The position numbers and the translations under genes were made by a program. The notes under the pieces are model-generated. The model was not told where the DNA came from and searched no databases. It saw nothing but the letters and a program-made list of their open reading frames with translations. From Cyclostephanos tholiformis (lineage: Eukaryota; Bacillariophyta; Thalassiosirophyceae; Thalassiosirales; Thalassiosiraceae), in contig JALLPB010000638.1 in NCBI GenBank assembly GCA_036939975.1, positions 1 through 14,009 on the forward strand: a stretch of 14,009 bases of DNA, in the 5' to 3' direction. Positions 7,552 to 14,009 of this stretch are shown here, in pieces (positions within the stretch are counted from its first letter, which is position 1; each line of letters begins with the position of its first letter).

Positions 7552-9557
7552 ATGTTGTCTGAGGGCCACACCAAAGTTAACTTTGGCAGCATTGAATTCA
7601 CCTATGATGGAAAAGTGCGGGCAGAGTTTGTTGAGTGGACAGAGAAGAACATCAATGATGAAATAACAGTTTACTTACAGCGACATTTGATGAGCAAATC
7701 AATCACCCCTTTGGAAGTAGTGTGCATCCAAGTGGTTGTGGGTGGAGGTCACGGAGACAATGCTTTCCAATTTGGTGCATCTCTTTCTGTAGACTTGACC
7801 AATGAAAGAATTATAGAGTTTGAAGTTTCTGTTTGTGAGTTGATCTGTCGTAAAGACACAGGCAAATTGATTGAAAGCACAATTCTGACACGACTTACCC
7901 AAGGTCTCAAAATTGTGGCAACATGGAATCTTAATATAGAGGTGAACGATGAGGGGGGATTAGAATGTGAGTTCAACAAAGAAACATGTTCAATGCACTC
8001 TCACCTCATTGACATATACATTACTGGTGATATGGCATTTCAAGCAATGGGCCTTGGGAAAGAGTCGATGTCAGGATGGTGGTGCATGCTCTGCAATGCC
8101 TCGAGAAAACAATTCCTGGATGAGCAGAGCAAGATGTGGACAATGGATGAGCTGGTGAGATGTGGGATGAATGCAGAAAGTAGCAAAAAGGACCGCTACT
8201 TGGAATTAAACAATGGCCGTGGTGGCCATTCATACCTCTTACCAATTATGTCACCCCTCTCCTACACTGAGAAATCGGAATCGGAAACAATCTCTTCACC
8301 ATGCTTTGGGACATAATCAACGAGCACATTGAAACATATGCACCGGGGGAAGAAGCAATTTGAAGGGCGATTCCAGCCCTGAAACAAGTCATCGAGGAAA
8401 CAACAGCAACAAGGGACAATCAGGAGTTGTCTGATGATGGTAAGCAATTAAAAACACTTACTCAAACAGTTGCAGACTACAAACGCCAGTGGGGAGGGAT
8501 CAGTATTTCTGCAGGAGAGGAGACAAATGTGGAAGACGAACGAGAGAGGACTCACATTTTGGATAGAAGCAGTTTAAAAGCATTGCAGGATTACCGCAAG
8601 AGAACATTTGCTGACAAACTTCAGAGGGCATGACAAATGTTAGCTGACCAGCAGAGTAAACCGAAGGAAATGCAATGAGCAAAGGTGAGAAGACAGCATA
8701 GTATTGAAACCCAATTATTCTGAGTGTTGTAAGAGGTAGGAGTTGAATTGAGCTCTTACAATGGGGGGAGCTAGAACGGAAAAGACGTTAAACAGGTAAT
8801 GAATAATGTCTCCCATATTTTTGATCAGTTGGGAGCAATATTAAAGGAGGGGAAAAGGAAGAATTACCTGCTGTCATGTGACGATATTGGATTGTTGTGT
8901 CTTCATTTTTGGGAGGTCTATGTTTTGTGGGATGGAGCATTTTGGTTAGCGAGGAAGATAGATCCAACTGACGAAGCACAGAGACTTACCAGAAGTTTAT
9001 ATGGGTGGCACTGCAAGGCAGTTTAACACTGCAATGCTCCATCACACCAAAAGTGCATGCGATGCTAAGGCATGTACAATGGCAGATGAAGAATCTCCCC
9101 GGCGGGTTGGGAGATAAAATGGAGGACTGGGTGGAGTGCCTCCAGATTCGGATGCAAAGGTGCTTTTGGGCGGTCCAGGATCCCCTTGTTTGCACACATG
9201 CGTGAGAGAAGGCTTCTTCTTGCTGCAATCACCCTGATGTGCTTGCTCAAGTTGATGCGATGGATGCAGGGAACAAGCGAAAATTATTGAAAAAAGGCTG
9301 ATCTACTATCAGCAAGACGAAAAAAACAGCGCTATGAGGGGCGGTTCCAAGCGTTGGATTATTGCGAGCATGGCAAAGAGGAGAAACTTACCTGGTTGGC
9401 GGTATTATTCTACGATGGGAAGCTCAATTCGTACGGAGGGAAAGGCGATGCGGCGGAATATTTGTGTCATCTTGGTGAGGGGGATAGAGCGAGAATGTGT
9501 GAGGTTTGCTCGTCAGATTTTTTTGTAGCGATTAGAAGATGCTACATAATATTATAG
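7552..9557 (+). pseudogene. Decayed DNA-transposon protein of a stramenopile-type family
   Basis: One ancestral protein of about 660 residues can be followed across three frames. The first piece (ATG 7552 to about 8255) has GGGHGDNAFQFGA, then FEVSVCELICRKDT, then TGDMAFQAMGLGKESMSGWW with a CMLC pair. The next frame (about 8256-8975) has EIGIGNNLF, then WDIINEHIETYAPGEEA, then VGVELSSYNGGS and DDIGLLCLHFWEVY. The third frame (about 8976-9305) has SITPKVHAMLRHVQWQM, GGLGDKMEDWVE and VQDPLV. The last (about 9303-9557) has RYEGRFQALDY and GKEEKLTWLAVLFYDGK. I recall this block order from predicted proteins of diatoms and other protists that look like transposases, but I cannot name the family. 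GHGD, TGD and MEDWVE are candidate acidic catalytic sites. Stops lie at 8268, 8361, 8631, 8676, 8721, 8730, 8772, 9203 and 9299. It is certainly not translated whole. Confidence 0.72.
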
Positions 9558-9635
9558 TAGTGCAGAAAAAAGTATCTTTACTTCAGCGATCTACATTCTC
9601 GTAGATGCCTCACGTTACGTTTTTGGGAGGTGGTG
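9558..9635. other. Spacer between transposon pseudogene and foldback
   Basis: AT-rich spacer with no gene. A short inverted repeat tctac...gtaga (about 9589-9605) is visible. Confidence 0.3.
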
Positions 9636-9797
9636 CTGTCGCAGCTAATATCGAATATGCCCTAGAATCGACTTTGAGTGTTTTTTAATGCTTTTTTCAT
9701 GCAAATCCCCATAGGCCCAACAAATTTTTATAAAAAAAATCCGGAAATTACCTGCTCAAAGTCGATTCTAGGGCATATTCAATATTAGCTGTTACAG
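9636..9797. mobile_element. Foldback/MITE-like element with 43-base arms
   Basis: The left arm 9636-9678 and right arm 9755-9797 are reverse complements at about 40 of 43 positions. The inner 37 bases (9642-9678 with 9755-9791) differ at one base only. The shared core contains gaatatgccctagaatcgac. The loop (9679-9754) is T- and A-rich, with partly complementary T and A runs. Weaker similarity continues outward to about 9625 and 9810 (ggga-type ends). With no coding capacity and a total length of about 160-190 bases, a miniature inverted-repeat element is most likely. Such near identity implies a recent insertion or selection for the hairpin. It lies about 245 bases beyond the stop codon of the minus-strand gene, so it could fall in that gene's 3' untranslated region. 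Confidence 0.8.
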
Positions 9798-10041
9798 ATC
9801 CCAACATCCCAACATGGAATCTAGCTCCCCAGGACAAACATGGCAAAGTTTGGCACAATTTTTTCTCTAGGGCGACCTCATGAAGGCTCCCCTCTTCTAA
9901 TTCCTCCAATTAAGCGATGTTTGTTCAAAATAAAATAAATCTCAGGTCTCAATGTTATTGTGATTGTATGCTGAGGATCATACGCATTATCAACAACAAC
10001 TTCACAAGAAAAATAAAAGGATGGTTTCATTGACTTCTAAA
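9798..10041 (-). other. 3' flank of the minus-strand gene
   Basis: AT-rich region after the TAA stop of the minus-strand gene. No clear AATAAA signal is seen on the minus strand. Transcript end cannot be placed. Confidence 0.35.
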
Positions 10042-13000
10042 TTAACTCATGCTCAAGCTATCTGTTGATTCTCCCATTTGGTCGGGACTTACGGGTGAGC
10101 TTTCCAAAAGAGGACTTGGAGATGGCGTGTCGCCATCTCTAAATGAAGACATGCTTTGATTTGGAAATCCTGTACCAGGCCGAAATGCTGCCAGCATTTG
10201 GCTGTTAATCGAGGCACTGCCAAATTGTCTTGGTTCTTTGCCACTCCGGAACTCTCTCGAAGCTGTTGATATAACAGATCCTGGACCAGCAAGCCCACCA
10301 GGCTTCTTCCTATCTACTGAGCCTTTTAATATATCAATGTTACTATTCTTCATCGTTCCATCGGCCGCCCCAGATCGTGATTGGAACGAGCTTCCAAAAG
10401 TTGACGACTGAATATCTTTCATAATGCCTGGCATGCCACCAACTGGTCCTGATCCTCCACCCAATCCCGACGAGGACAAGCCAACGCCCGAGATGCCTTT
10501 GTTCACACCTCCAACGCCCAAAGGAGACTGTGAAGTCTTCGATCCGCTACTCATCATGCCAGGTCCAGGACCGATACCAAATGCTGAGCTCGACTTTGAC
10601 ATCTTCTGAGTGTTCGGTAAACCACCAACCGAGCTGAAACCTCCTCCGAATCCTGGAGATGGTGATGCACCAAAGTCAAGTTGCGACGTTTTCATTGCAT
10701 CTTTGTCGCCAAGTCCCTCAGATAGCTTTGGGTTACTATTCTTCATCATTCCCCCGACCCCTCCAAATCCTGGTGGGGACGAGCTCCCAAAAGTTGACGA
10801 CTGCTTTCCTTTCATCATGCCTGGCATGCCACCACTTGGTCCTGATCCTCCCCCCAATCCTGTCGAGGAAAAGCCACTGCCCGAGACGCCTTTGTTCACA
10901 CCTCCAACGCCCAAAGGAGACTGTGATCCGCCACTCATCATGCCAGGTCCAGGACCGATACCAAATGCCGAGCTCGACTTTGACATCTTCTGGTCAGTCG
11001 GTAAACCACCGTCCGTGCCGAACCTTCCCCTGAGTCCAAGAGATGGCGAACCACTAAACTTAGGTTGCGACATTATCGAGTCATATCTGCCACCAAGTCC
11101 CTCAGACATGTTTGGGTTACTTTTCGTTGTCTTATTCCCACCGAGAACAAATCCAGATCCTACCCCAAATCCTGGCGTCTTCTTACTGGAATCCACTCCA
11201 AATGCTGAGGTTGACTTCAATATACTTTGGTCCTTTGTGATACTTCTACCCGTGCTGAACCCTCCCCCGAGTCCTGAAGATTCCGATTCACCGACCTTAG
11301 ATTGTGGCCCCTTAATTGTACCCTCTTCACTAAGTCCCTCAAAAAAATTTGCGGTATTGTTTTTTGACATGCTCCCACCTGCACCAAATCTTATCGGAGA
11401 CAACCCTGCAGATGTTGACGACTCCGAACCTTTCATCAGAAGTGGCGTGCTACCACTCGGTCCTGGCCCTCCTCGAAATCGTGGCAAGGATGAACCAAAA
11501 TCTGCAACGCCGTTGCTACTGCTACTTTTACCCATGCCCGGAGGGGAGAGTGAAGTCTTCGTTCCGCCGCTCATCATGCCAGGTCCTGAACCGAATCCTG
11601 ATGTTGTCGGCGTTCTTGTTGTATAAGGCCCTGATTTTTGCCCAAAGGAGATGGAACTGTCGTTGAAAGAGGAACTCCCCCCCACTAGCGACGATGATCG
11701 TTGCACTTGTGCGCCGTCTGTATCGCGGTTGATAATGGTTCGGGAATATGGACCCTCCCTTGACACTGACGTGGCCGTACCCATTTCGCTGCCCCTGCCG
11801 CCATAGGCTGGGTACGACAAGGACGACGGACCACCGCTCATTTCGGAGTATTCTATCGCATTTTCGGGCGCTGATGATGACGACTGTTCATTCGATGTTG
11901 ATGGGGACGAGGTAACATCTTCCACGGCCAGGTCTTCGTCTTCATTTTTGTTCAAAAATAGGACCGCGCCGGCCCCAGCTCCCAGAACAAGAACACCGAC
12001 AGCCACCGTCTTGAGGGAGGAGGGTCCGTTGACGACGTCAAGCGGGTTGGATAGGGGGGCGGGGAGGGGAGGAGATCGCCTATTGACAACGAGGCCCGTC
12101 GTGGCAGGAGACGTCGATTGTTTCACAGTTTCTGCGATGATCTTCGGTGCGGCTTGGGTGGCGATGGCATTGTTGATATCCGCCTTACGCAACGATAACG
12201 ATGATGATGATGAAGGCGAAATCGAAGCGTCAGTTGCCGTGGTTTTCATCTTCTCCTCAAGAATCATTCTCGTCCGATCTTGCTCCCCCTCGAGCCTCTT
12301 AACCTGATCCCGTATCGTCTCGATGCGCTCATCCAACGCCGTGCTTTCCACCCTCGCCAACTGCATGTCCAACTTGATCATGCGTTCCTTCTCGACTGAT
12401 ACGATCCGTGCTCGCTCGGCCTCCTCCTGCACGCCTTCGAGTTCGGCCATTCTCGATTTCTCATCTTGACTCATGTCCAGCCGCTGTTGTATCGCCAACT
12501 TCTCAGCCAATCGGAGCCTGTCGATGGTGGTCTGCCGAGCGTCGCGCTCGGCGATGAGACGATCTAGGACTTCCCTTTCCGCGCGAAGTTTAAACTCAAC
12601 TTCGTCGTTCGCGCGACGGTCGTCGGCGAGTTGTCTCATTCGCGCCTGTCTTTCCACGTATTCCCTCGCGTCTGTGTCGGACGAACTCTCTTTCGTCGTC
12701 ATCGTCGTCGTGGAAGGAGTTGACTTACCACTAGTTCTGACGCTTATGTCCGAAGAAGGGTCCTTGTTTGATGTTGTCGTCTTCACTTTATTTTCCGAAC
12801 TGCTGCCTTCTTTCGATCCCGTCACGACATCGGACGTCTCCGACGTCGTCGTCGCCTTATCCTTCTCCTTCCACCTCTCTTCCGTAGAAGAAGGGAGACT
12901 CGATTTCTCCTCCTCTTTATTCGTATTCTTGCTACCTTCCGATTTTCTAACGTCTCCAATTCCAACAGACGAAGTGTCATCATTCGTTGTCTTTATAATT

Positions 13001-13695
13001 GTCGTCGTCTTTTTCTCATCCAAACTGTCGTCCTTCGAGCGCGAGCCCTTCGTGACCTCTGCATTCTCAACTTCCGTCGTCGTCATTGCCTCCCGCCTTT
13101 CATCCGCGGAAGGAAGACTTGATTTCTCCATCCCCCTCTTAATTTCCGCGACGACGCCATCACGAGGAGAGTCTCTTTTTGCTTCCTTCGCCACCTCCGG
13201 TATCTTAACCATCGGCATCGTCATCGTCGTGGCTTCTCCTTCTTGTTGCTTCTCTTTTGTTCCGTCGACGGTCTTGATAGCCGTTGACGAGGATGAAGGG
13301 GACGTCGCCATCGACTCCCGTAACGCTCCTCCCCCTTCTGCTCCTCCTCCGACGGTACCGAGGGTTCCCACGGCGCCGACAGCGGCGGCGGTTACCACGG
13401 CGTCCTCACCCGCGGCGTAGGCGAGCAATATGCGATTGTCCAACCCGTCACCAATCGCGGAGTTGCGGTGGTATTGTTCGCGATGGTTCGAGCTCGGGAT
13501 GGCGGCGGCGTCGATTGCGATCGAGGCCGACGCGCCCAAAATCGTCGCCACCGCAGTCGTCTGGGGATTTAGAAGTCGATGACGGTAGACGTTGTCGCCG
13601 CCGACGTGCCTATGATGACGATGATGCGTTCGCGGGATCGGCGATAGCGATAGCGTCGCCGTTGCCATCGTCAGAACGATGATGACGACTTTCAT
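10042..13695 (-). CDS. Cysteine-free membrane protein with coiled coil and FG/Gly/Ser-rich repeat tail
   Basis: 1217 residues, unbroken, unrecognised. The frame is open to 13782 but only through a TTG; the first ATG is at 13693-13695, with A at -3, and it puts a good signal peptide at the N-terminus (MKVVIIVLTMATATLSLS). A His/Arg-rich stretch follows. Residues about 100-340 are Ser/Thr/Lys/Glu-rich with a 73-residue duplication starting at about 190 and 263. Residues about 342-484 form a charged coiled coil (Glu/Arg/Gln/Leu). Residues about 563-581 (TVAVGVLVLGAGAGAVLFL) form a single membrane helix. The 636-residue tail is Gly/Ser/Met-rich with about 128-residue repeats and FG dipeptides at about 684, 701, 733, 770, 832, 843, 892, 911, 969, 977, 1008, 1016, 1039, 1100 and 1158. 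I see no Cys anywhere and only one Trp. Topology would be type I. Possible roles include an FG-type pore or scaffold protein, a cell-wall or silica-associated membrane protein, or a plastid-membrane protein. None is shown. Confidence 0.82.
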   Translation of the reverse strand: MKVVIIVLTMATATLSLSPIPRTHHRHHRHVGGDNVYRHRLLNPQTTAVATILGASASIAIDAAAIPSSNHREQYHRNSAIGDGLDNRILLAYAAGEDAVVTAAAVGAVGTLGTVGGGAEGGGALRESMATSPSSSSTAIKTVDGTKEKQQEGEATTMTMPMVKIPEVAKEAKRDSPRDGVVAEIKRGMEKSSLPSADERREAMTTTEVENAEVTKGSRSKDDSLDEKKTTTIIKTTNDDTSSVGIGDVRKSEGSKNTNKEEEKSSLPSSTEERWKEKDKATTTSETSDVVTGSKEGSSSENKVKTTTSNKDPSSDISVRTSGKSTPSTTTMTTKESSSDTDAREYVERQARMRQLADDRRANDEVEFKLRAEREVLDRLIAERDARQTTIDRLRLAEKLAIQQRLDMSQDEKSRMAELEGVQEEAERARIVSVEKERMIKLDMQLARVESTALDERIETIRDQVKRLEGEQDRTRMILEEKMKTTATDASISPSSSSSLSLRKADINNAIATQAAPKIIAETVKQSTSPATTGLVVNRRSPPLPAPLSNPLDVVNGPSSLKTVAVGVLVLGAGAGAVLFLNKNEDEDLAVEDVTSSPSTSNEQSSSSAPENAIEYSEMSGGPSSLSYPAYGGRGSEMGTATSVSREGPYSRTIINRDTDGAQVQRSSSLVGGSSSFNDSSISFGQKSGPYTTRTPTTSGFGSGPGMMSGGTKTSLSPPGMGKSSSSNGVADFGSSLPRFRGGPGPSGSTPLLMKGSESSTSAGLSPIRFGAGGSMSKNNTANFFEGLSEEGTIKGPQSKVGESESSGLGGGFSTGRSITKDQSILKSTSAFGVDSSKKTPGFGVGSGFVLGGNKTTKSNPNMSEGLGGRYDSIMSQPKFSGSPSLGLRGRFGTDGGLPTDQKMSKSSSAFGIGPGPGMMSGGSQSPLGVGGVNKGVSGSGFSSTGLGGGSGPSGGMPGMMKGKQSSTFGSSSPPGFGGVGGMMKNSNPKLSEGLGDKDAMKTSQLDFGASPSPGFGGGFSSVGGLPNTQKMSKSSSAFGIGPGPGMMSSGSKTSQSPLGVGGVNKGISGVGLSSSGLGGGSGPVGGMPGIMKDIQSSTFGSSFQSRSGAADGTMKNSNIDILKGSVDRKKPGGLAGPGSVISTASREFRSGKEPRQFGSASINSQMLAAFRPGTGFPNQSMSSFRDGDTPSPSPLLESSPVSPDQMGESTDSLSMS
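10303..11601 (-). repeat. Intragenic long repeats, about 384-base period
   Basis: The tail of the minus-strand protein is built of about four units. The two closest copies carry SKSSSAFGIGPGPGMMS at residues about 1033 and 905 (DNA near 10550-10600 and 10935-10990), 384 bases apart. Over more than 50 bases there the DNA differs at only one position. Each continues with SPLGVGGVNKG, GLGGGSGP, GGMPG and QSSTFGSS. An older, more diverged unit starts near residue 699 (GFGSGPGMMSGG), and a shortened one near 830. Near identity at DNA level points to recent unequal exchange or gene conversion. Confidence 0.8.
12691..13128 (-). repeat. Intragenic 73-residue duplication in the N-terminal region
   Basis: Two units start with EKSSLPS at residues about 190 and 263 (codons at 13128 and 12909, reading leftwards). 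Both continue with a charged ER segment, a TTT stretch, a VTKGS/VTGSK motif, a KTTT segment with an SS-containing acidic turn, and a final V-R-S/G-K. The unit spans about 219 bases. The copies are clearly diverged, so this duplication looks older than that in the tail. Confidence 0.6.
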
Positions 13696-14009
13696 CTTTG
13701 CTTTGTCGTCGTTGCTATCGTCGTTTGACTTGGTATTTTTATGTGCTTTATATTTTTTATTGACATTCCTCCCCCATCGCAACGGACCCCATCAAGTCGC
13801 CATCATAAATTGTCATGCAGCACACATCACACGCACATGATATCGAGAATGTAGTATTTTTTATTTATCTGGTAGTGTCATCTCCAAGAGTTGCGTGTAT
13901 GTTGTAATTGAATATGAGGGGGAAGAAGTACCTAAGGCTGTGATTTCTTTGAACATAGCAGTTTTTTACATTTACATAAGACGGTGTTGAACTTATTTTC
14001 CTTCGCAGG
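13696..14009 (-). promoter_or_regulatory. Upstream flank and likely promoter region of the minus-strand gene
   Basis: The stretch before the start codon is AT-rich compared with the CpG-rich coding start. It contains TA-rich runs (about 13740-13760 and 13855-13870), but no element can be assigned with confidence. The last 20 bases read like a pyrimidine tract ending in cag g on the plus strand, a possible 3' splice acceptor for a gene beyond the window. Confidence 0.3.

Noticed and set aside
2463..9301. Alternative genetic code with TGA read as an amino acid
   Set aside because: TGA interrupts otherwise good transposase frames, and at two sites a Cys would fit, but TAG and TAA stops and frameshifts also occur in the same remnants, other TGA sites suit Arg better, and decay explains all of them.
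10610..11626. A 338-codon plus-strand frame opposite the repeat tail
   Set aside because: It is the antisense shadow of the Gly/Ser/Pro-rich repeat in the minus-strand gene; it is Pro/Leu-rich, repeats with the same period and has no domain of its own.
12473..13420. A 315-codon plus-strand frame opposite the coiled-coil and Ser/Thr-rich part
   Set aside because: Ser/Val/Phe-rich antisense product of a region biased in Ser, Thr, Asp and Glu codons; the minus-strand reading explains the signal peptide, coiled coil and membrane helix.
1..14009. tRNA, rRNA, CRISPR arrays or prokaryotic operon signals
   Set aside because: No cloverleaf, rRNA core sequence, regularly spaced direct repeats with unique spacers, or ribosome-binding-site-led gene clusters were seen.
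1..14009. A coordinated new gene system
   Set aside because: Apart from one intact gene, the coding material is decayed, unrelated and derived largely from mobile elements; nothing suggests joint function.

Overview
The window looks like eukaryotic nuclear DNA, most likely from a diatom or another stramenopile alga. This is inferred from large intergenic spaces, decayed cut-and-paste transposons of kinds common in such genomes, no operon-like packing, and a long single-frame gene for a secretory-pathway protein full of low-complexity repeats. The species cannot be named from the sequence.

Layout. Positions 1-600 hold no convincing gene. Positions 600-1565 are a G-rich, low-complexity, internally repetitive block with quadruplex-type motifs and a short Asp/Asn-rich frame. 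A snap-back inverted repeat lies at 1904-2045. A dead pogo/Tigger-like (DDE_1) transposase pseudogene occupies 2463-3784, with stops, a frameshift and an apparently lost second catalytic Asp. A truncated reading frame at 4093-4539 carries two motifs typical of pectin-acetylesterase/Notum-like hydrolases and ends just before a cluster of six copies of a 15-base motif (4549-4757). Positions 4758-6422 are AT-rich and gene-poor.

Two unrecognised frames (6423-6887 and 6784-7440) lead into a second, larger transposon-derived pseudogene (7552-9557). It is spread over three reading frames and has many in-frame stops, a large share of them TGA. An excellent 43-base-arm foldback element follows at 9636-9797.

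The only clearly intact gene is on the minus strand, 13695 to 10042. It encodes a 1217-residue cysteine-free protein with a signal peptide, a long N-terminal region containing a coiled coil, one membrane segment, and a 636-residue Gly/Ser-rich tail. The tail has about 15 FG dipeptides and roughly 128-residue internal repeats. Its function is unknown. Its architecture permits the speculation that it is a membrane-anchored FG-repeat protein (POM121-like in layout only) or a cell-wall/secretory scaffold.

CpG is rich in the 5' part of this gene and strongly depleted in the transposon remains, consistent with methylation-driven decay of the mobile DNA. I see no cooperating gene system. The genes appear unrelated, and the interest lies in the repeats, the fossils and the unusual membrane protein.
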